64,000 nt of DNA, from the NCBI GenBank assembly GCA_963696075.1, contig CAVOJD010000031.1, positions 1-64,000 on the forward strand, in the 5' to 3' direction. Both the position numbers and the translations under genes were made by a program. The notes beneath the pieces are model-generated. The model searched no databases. It saw only the letters and a list, made by a program, of their open reading frames with translations, and was not told where the DNA came from. Position 1 is the stretch's first letter, and the number at the start of each line of letters is the position of its first letter. Source of the stretch: CAJQQK01 sp963696075 (lineage in GTDB: Bacteria > Pseudomonadota > Alphaproteobacteria > Rhizobiales > Hyphomicrobiaceae). This document shows positions 24,300 to 33,314 of this stretch, one piece after another.

Positions 24300-26609
24300 T
24301 CAGGTCAGCTTGGTGAAGGGCGATTCCTTGAACTTGTTCATGACCAGGATGCCGACCCGGTCGCGGGCGTCCGCGATCGTCGCGAGCATCTCGTTCGCCT
24401 TGTCGCCGCTGGTGCGGTCGCTGACAGCGACAAAGACAAGCAAGTCGCAGTGCTTGACGATTGTGCGAGTGTCCACGAACTCCTGCATTGACGGGGTGTC
24501 GACGATGACAATGTCGTAGGCTTCGCCGGCGGAGCGGAAGAATTCACTCGCGCGCGGGGTGGCCAGAATATCCATCGTGCGGCCCACGTTGACGGGTCGG
24601 GTCGCGGGACAGAGTTCAAGTCGCGGCTCGATCTCGCGGACCACATCATCAGCAGACATTGTCTCGCCGAGGAGAAGTTCGTGGAGGTGGTGTTGGGCAT
24701 CGGGCGCCAGCTGCTGGCTGAGCGTTGCGGTTTGCATATCGCCATCAACCAAAAGCGTGCGGCGCCCGGAACTGGCCGCGTATTTCGCCAGGCTCAGGGA
24801 GAGGAACGACTTGCCGTCGTCTCGTGATGTGGAGACGATCCCGATGACGTGACGCCCGTTTCGTGACCGCACTTTCTGGAGAAGGTCGTCGATCACGAAG
24901 AGCTGCTGGACGAAGACCGATTGCGAATCCGCGAGCAGGCGATCCAGTGGCGCTTCGTTGCGTGCGCGGCGGCCGCGGAGAGATTTCGGCAGCTTCACAA
25001 GCGGGATTGCCACGACCTTCGGAATTTTCAGCAGCCGGCGCGCTTCTTCAGGGTTGCGCAGAATGCTTCTGAAGAATTCGCTGAGCAGTGTGTATGACAC
25101 GCTCATGACGAGTGCCGACATCAGGGCTGCGACCAAGACCAGCGCCTTTTGGGGGCGCGTCGGCTTGTCCGGCGGCTTTGCGAAGCGGACGATGGAGGTA
25201 TCTGGCTGACTGAGGCTCTGGCGCAGCTCAGTCTCGCGCAGCCGGGCCAGAAGAGAATCGTGGAGATCGGTGTCAATCTTGGCGGAGCGCTCCATCTTGC
25301 CGAGCTCGATCTTGAGCCGACGGCTGCTTGAGAGTTCCTTCTTGAGTTCCTCGACCCGGTCATTGAGGAGATCGGCGCGGGTCTTTGCGACTTCGTATTC
25401 GTTACGCAGGTTCTCAACGAGGCGGGCAACCTCGCGGCTGATCTCGTTTTCCAGGTTTTTCAGCTCGGCTCGGAACGAATGGACCTGGGGATGGGCGGAA
25501 CCGAACTTGGAAATGGTTGTGGCAAGCTGGCGCTGGACCTGGGCGAATTGGCGCTTGTAGTCAGCGATGACGTTCGACTTCAAAGCGAGGCCGGTTGCCT
25601 GCAAGGGGCTGTCGTTGCTGGAAGAGCTTTCGACCTTGCGCAACTGAGCCAGTAAGGCCGCGGCGTTGGCTTGTGCGGTGATCGACTGGGAAATGGTGTC
25701 GTTCAGCTCGCGTTCCTTGACGAGTTGGCCGCCGGTATCGAAGAGGTCGTGCTCGGCCTTATAGAGTTCGATCTTGCGGCGGCTCGAGCCGATCTGCTCC
25801 TGCAACTCGGCGACGCGTTCCTTCAGCCAAATGCGCACGCTCTTGGTCTTGTTGACGCGCAATTGTTCCTGATCGTCGACATACAGCTCGGCAACGGCGT
25901 TGGCGATTTTCGCCGCCATCGCACGATCCTTATGGACGTACTTGACCTGGATAATGAGCGAGAGGCCGACCCGGCGCACGTCAAGGTCGCGTAGAAACGT
26001 ATCGATCTGTCGCTGCGTAATGCGCTGGGGTTTGGCCGCTTCCGGGCCGACCTGGTCGGCCATGTCAGGTGTCAGGGCGCTGTCTTCTCTGGCTGCCGCG
26101 TTGTCCTGTTCGGTGGGGTCGTTGCTTGCAACCTGGTTGATGAGGGCCGCTTTGGGTCGCGGCGACAACCACTGCTGCAGGAAGTTGCGTTTGTCGGATG
26201 GCCCTTGAAGATTGAGGTGGCGGATGACGCGGTCGGCCAGGCGCGGGGAGCGAAGGAGCTCGATCTGGCTGTCGATGACCTGGCCGATCATGAAGCGGCT
26301 GGTGTCGAGGCCAGGCGTCACTTCGCCGGTCGTGAAGATCTGGGGATGCTTGCTTTCGACGAGGAGCTGGGAGGTGGCTTCGAACCGCGGCGTTGCAACG
26401 AGCAGGTAGGCAATTGCCAGAAGCAATGCCAGCGCCATCGACCCCATCATCAGGTGGCGCCCGGCATACATCGACCGGAGCAGCCAACGGATATCGATCG
26501 GGTCGGCGTCGCGGCTGTAGGCTCCCGGCAGGTTGCCTGATGCATCCTGCGATTGGATGGCGTCCGGGCCGGCGGCGAGAGAGCCGTTTCTCGTATCTGA
26601 TGCGTTCAC
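24300..26609 (-). CDS. Wzc-like polysaccharide co-polymerase with BY-kinase domain
   Basis: 769-residue inner-membrane protein controlling chain length and export. Wzz domain with first helix about 54-72 (MGSMALALLLAIAYLLVAT), long periplasmic coiled coil (about 255-460), a GNVR-type region, second helix about 495-515, then the cytoplasmic ATPase domain: Walker A STSRDDGKS (593-601), Walker A' VDGDM (621-625), Walker B IVIVDTP (700-706). It ends KESPFTKLT: the Tyr cluster that Wzc autophosphorylates is absent. Start is GTG with a weak SD. Ten bases downstream of the pectate-lyase-like gene and probably co-transcribed with it. Confidence 0.9.
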   Translation of the reverse strand: MNASDTRNGSLAAGPDAIQSQDASGNLPGAYSRDADPIDIRWLLRSMYAGRHLMMGSMALALLLAIAYLLVATPRFEATSQLLVESKHPQIFTTGEVTPGLDTSRFMIGQVIDSQIELLRSPRLADRVIRHLNLQGPSDKRNFLQQWLSPRPKAALINQVASNDPTEQDNAAAREDSALTPDMADQVGPEAAKPQRITQRQIDTFLRDLDVRRVGLSLIIQVKYVHKDRAMAAKIANAVAELYVDDQEQLRVNKTKSVRIWLKERVAELQEQIGSSRRKIELYKAEHDLFDTGGQLVKERELNDTISQSITAQANAAALLAQLRKVESSSSNDSPLQATGLALKSNVIADYKRQFAQVQRQLATTISKFGSAHPQVHSFRAELKNLENEISREVARLVENLRNEYEVAKTRADLLNDRVEELKKELSSSRRLKIELGKMERSAKIDTDLHDSLLARLRETELRQSLSQPDTSIVRFAKPPDKPTRPQKALVLVAALMSALVMSVSYTLLSEFFRSILRNPEEARRLLKIPKVVAIPLVKLPKSLRGRRARNEAPLDRLLADSQSVFVQQLFVIDDLLQKVRSRNGRHVIGIVSTSRDDGKSFLSLSLAKYAASSGRRTLLVDGDMQTATLSQQLAPDAQHHLHELLLGETMSADDVVREIEPRLELCPATRPVNVGRTMDILATPRASEFFRSAGEAYDIVIVDTPSMQEFVDTRTIVKHCDLLVFVAVSDRTSGDKANEMLATIADARDRVGILVMNKFKESPFTKLT

Positions 26610-26619
26610 GGTTTGTCGT

Positions 26620-28086
26620 TCACTGCTTGGGGGTTACTTTGGTACGCTCAGGAACAGGTTTCGCGTTCAATAAGGCATCGTGATAGGCGATCAAGGATCT
26701 GTTGCATTGCGGTGTGCGGGCTCCGCCGACTTCCAGATGTCTTGCGCATAGCCATGCTTCGACGCGCAACAGGTCGTCGATCGAAGAGGGGGCGAAGGCA
26801 TTGCTTGGCACTTGCGAGGCGATTTCGACAGCGCGGCGGTTCTCTAGTTCGTCCATTCCGATCGGTTGATCGATGATCCGGCCTTCGCGCGACTTGATGC
26901 CGTCCAGTATGCGGCGGTCGACCGGATCGCGTTCGCGCGGGCGTGTGCCAGCGAATTGCGCGGTCGACTTCCAAACCAATTCGGGACTCATGAGATCCCA
27001 GTTTCGTGGGATCAGCGAGGGTTTGGAGCGCAGCTTGAATGCCTCAGGTTTCTTCAGAGCCTGCCGGTCCGGTGCGAGGATGAGATTGCCTTTGGCGTAG
27101 ACGATCGTGTCCGGGGCAACCTCCATCATCCGACGCGAAACGAGGAGTGTCGGGACGTCTTGGCGCGTGTCCGGGCCTGGCGCCATGACATTGGCGATGA
27201 CCGAGGCGCGGGTGCGCCATTTCCGGTCCTCAGGTGCGGCATTGATATGAATGGCGTTATTGTGCGGATTGTAAATGAAGTTGTTGGCGATGACCAAAGA
27301 CGCGCCGGTGTTGACGGCGGGATTGCGAAAGCCGTTGTTGGCGAAAATGTTGCCGACGATCTCCAAGCCTTCCATATCGCTGCCGACCAGAAGGCCGGCG
27401 GTATGTGCGCCTTTTGGATGGCCGGCGTTGCGCAGAGCTTCGGCGATGATCGAGTTGCGAATGGTGATCTGGCGAATGTCCGCTCCGAAAATGCCGATGT
27501 TCTCGTCGACGGCCCAACTTGCGGAAACGTTGTCAATCAGCACGCCGTGGGCCGGTATTCCGCATCGCGAGCAAGGCGCGATGGTGATGGCATCGCGCTT
27601 GGAGTTGTTTTCCGGCGTGTCAGCGGGGCCGGGGCGAATTGCGATGTGCTGGACGATGACGTCGCTGGTGCGAATGCGGAGGGTGCCGCGCGTCAGGGTG
27701 ATGCCTGGCGGTGGCGCCGTCTGGCCCGCGATCGTGATCCAAGGATAAAGGACGTGAAGGTCTGACTTGAGTTTGATGGTTCCGGCAACGTCGAACACGA
27801 CAATTCGCGGATTGCCGCGGTCAATGGCATGGCGCAAGGAGCCGGGGCCGTCGTCGTTCAGGTTGGTGACACGATAGATCGAGGCGAATGGTTGGGCACC
27901 GCCACGGGTGCGCGCGCCTGCCTGCACAGCGATCGGTGTCGCCATAATGGCATGGGTGTCGATGGCGGCGGCCGCCGGTGCGAACACAAAGCCGCAGACG
28001 GTTGCCATAGCCGCAACGGCTGCCCCCGACCAAGTTCGGGATGCGCGGTTGGTCCGGCTCACTTCGTTTTCGCGAGCGTCGTGCAT
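26620..28086 (-). CDS. Secreted right-handed beta-helix protein, pectate lyase-like
   Basis: About 488 residues. Signal peptide with hydrophobic core near AAVAAMATVCGFVFAP and an AAA cut site. The mature part begins like polysaccharide lyase family 1/pectate-lyase-fold proteins: YRVTNLNDDGPGSLRHAID, VFDVAGTIKL and ITIAGQTAPPPGI, followed by successive beta-helix turns with Asn ladders (VGNIFANNGFRNP, VIANNFIYNPHNNAIHI). Lies between the wzc-like and GT4 genes, so it probably trims or modifies the nascent acidic polysaccharide in the periplasm; catalytic residues are not certain. ATG 28086 is preferred over GTG 28098, but either would give a similar signal peptide. Confidence 0.82.
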   Translation of the reverse strand: MHDARENEVSRTNRASRTWSGAAVAAMATVCGFVFAPAAAAIDTHAIMATPIAVQAGARTRGGAQPFASIYRVTNLNDDGPGSLRHAIDRGNPRIVVFDVAGTIKLKSDLHVLYPWITIAGQTAPPPGITLTRGTLRIRTSDVIVQHIAIRPGPADTPENNSKRDAITIAPCSRCGIPAHGVLIDNVSASWAVDENIGIFGADIRQITIRNSIIAEALRNAGHPKGAHTAGLLVGSDMEGLEIVGNIFANNGFRNPAVNTGASLVIANNFIYNPHNNAIHINAAPEDRKWRTRASVIANVMAPGPDTRQDVPTLLVSRRMMEVAPDTIVYAKGNLILAPDRQALKKPEAFKLRSKPSLIPRNWDLMSPELVWKSTAQFAGTRPRERDPVDRRILDGIKSREGRIIDQPIGMDELENRRAVEIASQVPSNAFAPSSIDDLLRVEAWLCARHLEVGGARTPQCNRSLIAYHDALLNAKPVPERTKVTPKQ

Positions 28087-28180
28087 CGGATTTTCCACTC
28101 TCGCCGCCCGGGGCGGTCGTTCTGGCTTGCCAAGACTTCGCTTGTTCAGGCGCGCCGACTTAGTTCACGATTCCAATCGG

Positions 28181-29305
28181 TCAGTTCGTTTCGGCTACGT
28201 CCCGGCCGTCCACCGTGCGGATGCGTTGATCCGGCATGATGTCGCGGTAAATCTCGAGGGTTCTCTCGCAGACGTCGCTCCACTGAGCGAATTGCTCGGT
28301 CGGGCAACGAAAGGCATCGGGGGTGGCCAGAGCAGCATGGATTTTGGCGCGTAGGCCCTCTACGTCGCCGACGGCGAAATAGTTGGCTGCGGGGAGACCC
28401 ATTTCGGCATTCGCAGGAATATCGCTCACGACAAGTGGGCAGGAATAGGACAACGCTTCCAGGACCGCATTGGATAGCCCTTCTTGACGCGACGAATTCA
28501 CATAGACACTGCAGTCCTGATAGAGCGCCGAAATGAGGCTGCGTTCGATGCGGCCAATGAAGCGGATACGTTCATCACTCTGAGCGAACAGTCTTTCGCC
28601 GTAGTCGGATTCCGCACCACCGACGACAATGAGCTGGACGTCGGGTTCGTCGAGGCCGCGAACCGCCTGGACCAGCGTCTCAAAGTCCTTTAGCTGGGTA
28701 ACGCGACCGACTGACAAGATGTAGCGCTTGTTGTCGAGACCGAGCTCACGCTTCAAGTTGCGGGCTTCGTCGGATACTTCGACCGGGTCCAGTCCGTTTG
28801 GCACAACCGAAATGCGTTTGAGGCCGTGGCGGTCAATGAGGTGGCGACGGAACGTTTCCGAAACCGCGATCACATGGTCGGCGAAGCGCGTCTGGTATTC
28901 GCACATGTAGAGCGCCCAGCGTTCAATGGTTCCCCACTTCTGCAGGTCGTAGTAGTCGGTGGAGCCGTAGCGAACGACGACGCGCAGGCCCACAAGCTTG
29001 TAGAGGAGCAAGAAGAGTGCCGCGCTCAGGCATTGCATATGGACGATTTTCGGGCGTTTGACGGCGGCATGCAGGAAGGCCAGGAAATTATAGAGCACCT
29101 TGTCTGTCTTCAGGAAGTTGACCGTTGGGATGCCGGTCAGGTGAACGCCCTGGAATTCAGGTGAGTGAATGTACTTCGAAATGCCCAGCAGCTCGACCTT
29201 TGGGCCGGCTGCAACGATGCGGGGGAATACCTTTTCGGCGTTCTTTTCGGCCCCTCCCTCCATGTTGGGGATGCCGCGTGCGCCGACAACAATAATCTCA
29301 GACAT
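28181..29305 (-). CDS. GT4-family glycosyltransferase
   Basis: 374-residue GT-B enzyme. N-terminal domain begins IIVVGARGIPNMEGGAEKNAE (in parts: VVGARGIPNMEGGAE), a nucleotide-sugar-transferase signature of the WbpX/rhamnosyltransferase-like group, with VVRYGSTDYYDL; the C-terminal domain has ILSVGRVTQLKDFETLVQA, the phosphate-binding region SSRQEGLSNAVLEAL (E-x7-E motif) and PLVVSDIPANAE. Cytoplasmic, adds a sugar to the lipid-linked repeat unit; donor and acceptor unknown. Located between the beta-helix protein and the WbpP-like epimerase. Confidence 0.9.
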   Translation of the reverse strand: MSEIIVVGARGIPNMEGGAEKNAEKVFPRIVAAGPKVELLGISKYIHSPEFQGVHLTGIPTVNFLKTDKVLYNFLAFLHAAVKRPKIVHMQCLSAALFLLLYKLVGLRVVVRYGSTDYYDLQKWGTIERWALYMCEYQTRFADHVIAVSETFRRHLIDRHGLKRISVVPNGLDPVEVSDEARNLKRELGLDNKRYILSVGRVTQLKDFETLVQAVRGLDEPDVQLIVVGGAESDYGERLFAQSDERIRFIGRIERSLISALYQDCSVYVNSSRQEGLSNAVLEALSYSCPLVVSDIPANAEMGLPAANYFAVGDVEGLRAKIHAALATPDAFRCPTEQFAQWSDVCERTLEIYRDIMPDQRIRTVDGRDVAETN

Positions 29306-29337
29306 TGTGCTCTACACTTCTGAATTAGAACCAAAAA

Positions 29338-30399
29338 TCAGGCTGCTACTTGATCTCGGAAGAAGCCGACGTACCAGGGCAAGGCCTGCTTTATGCCGTC
29401 GCTGATGTGGTATGTCGGCTGATAGCCGAGAAGGCGGGCGGCCTTCGAAATATCAGCTTGTGAGTGGCGGACGTCTCCGGCCCTGAAGTCGCGGTGTACA
29501 ACTTCGCTGCTTGAGTGGATGCCGAGGCCTGCCAAGCCGGCGCGCAGTTCATTGATCAGCGTGTTGAGATCGGTGCGATCACCGACGGCAACGTTATAGA
29601 CTTCACCGCGCGCTTCATCGGGTGCCAAGGCCGCGCAAATGTTCGCCTGGACGGCGTTGTCGATGTAGCAGAAGTCACGGCTGGTCTTGCCGTCACCATT
29701 GACGAAAACGGTCTCATTGGCGAGCAGGGCGGCGGTCCATTTCGGTATCACGGCGGCATAGGCGCCGTTGGGGTCCTGGCGACGTCCGAAGACGTTGAAG
29801 TATCGCAGGCCAGTTGCCTTGAAGCCATAGGCGCGGGCGAAGACGTTGGCATAAAGCTCGTTGACGTATTTCGTGACCGCGTAGGGAGACATTGGTGCGC
29901 CGATGCGGTCTTCGACCTTAGGCAGGGCTTCGTGATCGCCGTAGGTCGAACTCGACGCGGCGTAGACGAAACTCTCGACCTCAGCGTCGCGGGCAGCGGC
30001 GAGCATGTTGAGGAAGCCCGATACATTGACGTCGTTGGAGGCGATCGGGTCGGCGATCGAACGGGGGACCGAGCCAAGCGCTGCCTGATGGAGGACGTGC
30101 GCTGCACCATCCAGTGCCTTTCGGCATGTTCGCAGGTCGCGAATGTCGCCTTCGACCAGTTCAAAGCGGCGCCAGCGTTCGGCGCCGACATTTTCCTGGA
30201 CTTCTACCAGATTGCGCCGGTGACCCGTCGCGAAATTGTCGAGACAGACGACTTTCTGGTCCAGTTTGAGGAGTGTTTCGACGAGATTGGAGCCGATGAA
30301 GCCCGCACCGCCGGTGACGAGCCACCGCTTCGGATTGCGCGCGAGGTCAATGGTCAACGCATCGAAGCGCCGGCCTGCAGGCTGGTTTTGATTGGTCAT
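29338..30399 (-). CDS. wbpP: UDP-N-acetylglucosamine 4-epimerase (WbpP/TviC type)
   Basis: 353-residue extended SDR that interconverts UDP-GlcNAc and UDP-GalNAc, or their uronic acids. TGGAGFIGSN at about 29-38, catalytic SSST (149-152) and Y173/K177 in SPYAVTKY. The stretch ALGSVPRSIADP (108-118) is diagnostic of the WbpP/TviC/WbgU group, which has a longer N-terminus than GalE, as here. With the WbpA-like dehydrogenase at 10023 it predicts UDP-GalNAcA, the building block of Vi antigen and several Pseudomonas O-antigens. A hairpin at 30421-30440 lies in its leader. Confidence 0.92.
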   Translation of the reverse strand: MTNQNQPAGRRFDALTIDLARNPKRWLVTGGAGFIGSNLVETLLKLDQKVVCLDNFATGHRRNLVEVQENVGAERWRRFELVEGDIRDLRTCRKALDGAAHVLHQAALGSVPRSIADPIASNDVNVSGFLNMLAAARDAEVESFVYAASSSTYGDHEALPKVEDRIGAPMSPYAVTKYVNELYANVFARAYGFKATGLRYFNVFGRRQDPNGAYAAVIPKWTAALLANETVFVNGDGKTSRDFCYIDNAVQANICAALAPDEARGEVYNVAVGDRTDLNTLINELRAGLAGLGIHSSSEVVHRDFRAGDVRHSQADISKAARLLGYQPTYHISDGIKQALPWYVGFFRDQVAA

Positions 30400-30725
30400 T
30401 ATGAGCCGTCACGTACGCTAGCGGCTCACTCGTGAGCCGCGTGTTGGGAACAAGATTCGTGATCTACCGCCCTTCGAGTGTCGCGCCGCCCTAGTGCGGT
30501 AAAGCTGGCTTCTCGTCGTTTTACCAACGAGGTCAGGGTGCGGGCTACCAGTCGAGAGGAACTTTATCTTTCACCCATCGATCTAGCAGGAGGGGGACTG
30601 CGAAGCATACTCAAAACGGTGTCAACGCATCATGCTTGGCAAGGGGTGTTGCAAACAGTCGACACCTAGAGGTTGATGCCGGATGTGCCCTCCACTCGTC
30701 TTCGAAGATCATGGCATCAGGTTGA
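30400..30725. other. Intergenic region, deacetylase / wbpP-like
   Basis: 326 bases between two leftward genes. Apart from the hairpin at 30421-30440 I see no gene, no clear terminator for the deacetylase and no recognisable operator. Confidence 0.5.
30421..30440. promoter_or_regulatory. Leader hairpin upstream of wbpP-like gene
   Basis: Arms gcggctca (30421-30428) and tgagccgc (30433-30440) with loop ctcg, 21 bases before the minus-strand ATG at 30399. It could be a 5'-UTR structure or an operator. The remaining intergenic region up to 30725 shows no gene. Confidence 0.4.
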
Positions 30726-31727
30726 TCAGGCGGCAAGGGCTCGCTCGGCGGCGATGGTGTCGCGCGCATATTCCGTCACTGTCTTTGCGTCGAAGTGTTC
30801 CGCGACGAACCGGAAGAGTTCTTCGATCCGGCGGTAATTTTCTTCGAGTGACGCTTCGTTCGGAAAATAAGGACTGCCGCCGGGCATCAGTTCGGAGGAA
30901 TGCGTCATGAACATCGCATAGGGGTGGCCTTCCTCAAGGCAGCGTCGGGCCGCCAGCATCATATCCGCAGGGCGACGCGAAGATGGGCGAAGCCAGACGT
31001 TTGGCAGGATCTGGTTGGCGGCGCGCTGGCCCCAGCGATTGGCGAGCAGGGGTTGCGGGCAAAGACGTTGGGTGGTGGCAAAACGCGGCAGGACGGTCAT
31101 GGGGATCTGGAGCAGTGGGCCGTTGCCGGGCTTCGTGACGTCGGCCGGGTCCATGAAATAGGGTTTGGACGGTGCGAAGCGGTAGTCGGATCCGCCGTTG
31201 CGCGACGGGTCGCCCTTAAAGCACGACCACGTTGTGAAGGGGGTTACGGAGCTGTCGGCGAGGTAGCCCTGGTCGGCCAGCATTGCGGCGTAGCGCCCAT
31301 CGAAGGCCCAACGACCAGCGCGGTGGGACGTCGGCGGGATGCCGAAGGCACGGGTGAGTATCTCGGTCATCGCGCTGATCTTGGTGCGCATCAGGTCGTC
31401 CGGAAACTCGATCAAATAGGGGTGGTGGCGATTGTCGTCAGATGTCAGCGTCTGGTCAAAGGGGGGGCTGTGCCAAGCATGAAGATGCATGCCGACTTCA
31501 GCGTAGCCGCGGTCGATCGCTTCAGAAGCAAAAGCGACGTAGACGGGGTCGACGGCCATTTCGTAGTCGGTGAAATAGGTTGCCTTGACGCCGTAGGCCT
31601 CACACAGATGCTGGAAGCGAGGCAGATGGCGGGCGTTCTCGGTCGTCACTTCAGGCTTTCGCGCCCAAAGGTTGTCGCCTTCCGTGTCGATTGTGATCAG
31701 GAACGCCGGTTTGGTCGCGCTGCGCAT
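30726..31727 (-). CDS. Polysaccharide deacetylase-like protein (NodB/CE4 fold)
   Basis: 333 residues. Begins FLITIDTEGDN (the TxDxE-D motif that supplies the catalytic base and metal Asp), then VGMHLHAWHSPPF (metal-binding His) and TSHRAGRWAF (R-A-G motif), with MTHSSELMPGGSP near the C-terminus, matching the WalW-like group found in exopolysaccharide loci. Probably removes N-acetyl groups from GlcNAc/GalNAc residues; with no signal peptide it may act on lipid-linked intermediates in the cytoplasm, or be a carbohydrate-binding member of the fold. Divergent from the ATP-grasp gene at 32200. Confidence 0.85.
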   Translation of the reverse strand: MRSATKPAFLITIDTEGDNLWARKPEVTTENARHLPRFQHLCEAYGVKATYFTDYEMAVDPVYVAFASEAIDRGYAEVGMHLHAWHSPPFDQTLTSDDNRHHPYLIEFPDDLMRTKISAMTEILTRAFGIPPTSHRAGRWAFDGRYAAMLADQGYLADSSVTPFTTWSCFKGDPSRNGGSDYRFAPSKPYFMDPADVTKPGNGPLLQIPMTVLPRFATTQRLCPQPLLANRWGQRAANQILPNVWLRPSSRRPADMMLAARRCLEEGHPYAMFMTHSSELMPGGSPYFPNEASLEENYRRIEELFRFVAEHFDAKTVTEYARDTIAAERALAA

Positions 31728-32199
31728 GGCAAAGCAATCCTCTTACGCAAAACAAGGAAACACGTGCACCGTTCCACTCGCAGTGAGCAGCAGCCTCTCA
31801 GCGACTACCACTGCCGTTCCGAGCGCAGCAACCGGATTCAAACTCCCGGGCATGGTCCGGTCCGGGCTGTTGCTGAACTCAGACACTTGTGCTTGCGCAC
31901 TTGAGTTTTGGTACTCGAACTTGGGTGCTTGAGTTTGAGTACTTGGTGAAAGGGGCCGTCATCGTGCCTGTGGCCGGCATTGGCGGGATTGTTCAGCCAC
32001 ACCTCCGAGCAATTGCTGTTGGTGAGGGCAAGTGGGCGCGACAACGACTTGCGGAGACGCGGCGGCGAGTTGTAAGCGTCATGAGAAACCTTTATTACAA
32101 CCCTTGCTTGCGGTTGCGTGTCGTGGTGGCCGGGACGCATGATCCTGGATCCTGAGGGCTGCTTCTGTGACCTCAGGACTGTAAAGAGTACGGAGTCTC
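31728..32199. other. Divergent intergenic region with degenerate 14-bp repeats
   Basis: 472 bases between the deacetylase (-) and the first ATP-grasp gene (+); should contain promoters for both. No gene is supportable. The repeat block at 31885-31946 is listed separately. Confidence 0.5.
31885..31946. repeat. Degenerate tandem 14-bp repeat
   Basis: About 4.4 units of 14 bases: acttgtgcttgcgc, acttgagttttggt, actcgaacttgggt, gcttgagtttgagt, then acttgg. Units share the core acttg/gcttg but differ at several positions. Lies in a divergent promoter region. Confidence 0.65.
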
Positions 32200-33312
32200 A
32201 TGGCTCCGAGTGAGTGGATCCGGTCGATGCCAACTGTTGTCAGCCACGTTTCCAAAGCCTGGCGGAAGCTTCGGCCCTATACTGATATTTCCGACATTTC
32301 GCGGCGGTTGAAATTCAACAAGATCCGGTCGCGATACTTCCGTGACATGTGGGCGGGCGCGGCGCGCAACATCGGGGCAACGTGCACGACGACGGCCTAT
32401 GGGTTCGAGGAAATCGGGCGCGATGGGCTGACGACATTCGTCAAGCAATCGCAGGTGATGCTGGACAGCCAGTTGACGCTCAACGTCGCGGGCGAGAAGG
32501 GGCTGACGTATGAGCTGCTCGAGCGGCTTGGTGCACCGCTGCCGTGCTACTGCCGGGTTGGGATCGACGATTTGCAGCCGGCCTTTGCGTTCCTGAAAGA
32601 GCATGACTTCGTCGTGGTCAAGCCGGCGGGCGGGACGGGCGGCGGGCGGGGCGTGACAACGGGTGTCGCCACTGTCGAGGGCCTCAAATCTGCCGCGCGG
32701 CGGGCGTCGCGGTACTCGGGCGAACTCATGATCGAGGAGCAGGTGGCGGGCGCGAGCTACCGGTTGCTCTATCTCGGCGGCACGTTCATCGATGCCGTGC
32801 GGCGTGATCAGCCGATGGTCGTGGGAGATGGCCGCAGCACGATCCAGCAGCTGATCCAGAAGGCAAACGCCGCCCGCGAGACGGCGAGCCCGGTCCTGGC
32901 GCTCAGTCCGCTCGTTGTTGACAACGATTGCCGAAATTGGCTCAGCGAGAACGACGTTACGCTTGCAAGCCGACCGGCCAAGGGTGAAGCCGTGACGGTG
33001 AAGCGGGCGGTCAATCAGAATGATGCCGGCGGCAATGTGAATGTGCGCACCATGGTGCATCCAGACATTGTCGCGCGATGTCAGGATATCGTCGATCGCA
33101 TGGGAATTGAGCTTGCAGGCGTCGACCTGATGTGCCGTGCAATCGACCAGCCTTTCGGTAACGGCAACTGTTGGATCAATGAAGTGAACACGACCCCGGG
33201 GCTGCATCACCATTATCTGATTTCGGCTCCGGAAGACGGGGTGCCGGTTGCGGAGGTGATCCTCGATTACATGTTCTCACGTCAAGTCGGAACCATGCGT
33301 CTGGGGAGTTGA
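32200..33312 (+). CDS. ATP-grasp ligase (cyanophycin synthetase-like)
   Basis: 370-residue ATP-grasp enzyme resembling the ligase domain of CphA and GshF-type proteins, which join a carboxylate to an amine with ATP. Nucleotide-binding loop VVVKPAGGTGGGRGVTTGV (about 138-156), then ELMIEEQVAGASYRLL, the basic loop VVGDGRSTIQQLI typical of CphA, and the metal-binding end VDLMC plus NEVNTTPGLHHHY. ATG 32200 is preceded by GGAG. Ends four bases into the next ATP-grasp reading frame, implying a coupled pair. In this locus it may amidate a uronic acid of the polysaccharide with an amino acid; this is inference. Confidence 0.85.
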   Translation: MAPSEWIRSMPTVVSHVSKAWRKLRPYTDISDISRRLKFNKIRSRYFRDMWAGAARNIGATCTTTAYGFEEIGRDGLTTFVKQSQVMLDSQLTLNVAGEKGLTYELLERLGAPLPCYCRVGIDDLQPAFAFLKEHDFVVVKPAGGTGGGRGVTTGVATVEGLKSAARRASRYSGELMIEEQVAGASYRLLYLGGTFIDAVRRDQPMVVGDGRSTIQQLIQKANAARETASPVLALSPLVVDNDCRNWLSENDVTLASRPAKGEAVTVKRAVNQNDAGGNVNVRTMVHPDIVARCQDIVDRMGIELAGVDLMCRAIDQPFGNGNCWINEVNTTPGLHHHYLISAPEDGVPVAEVILDYMFSRQVGTMRLGS

Positions 33313-33314
33313 GA

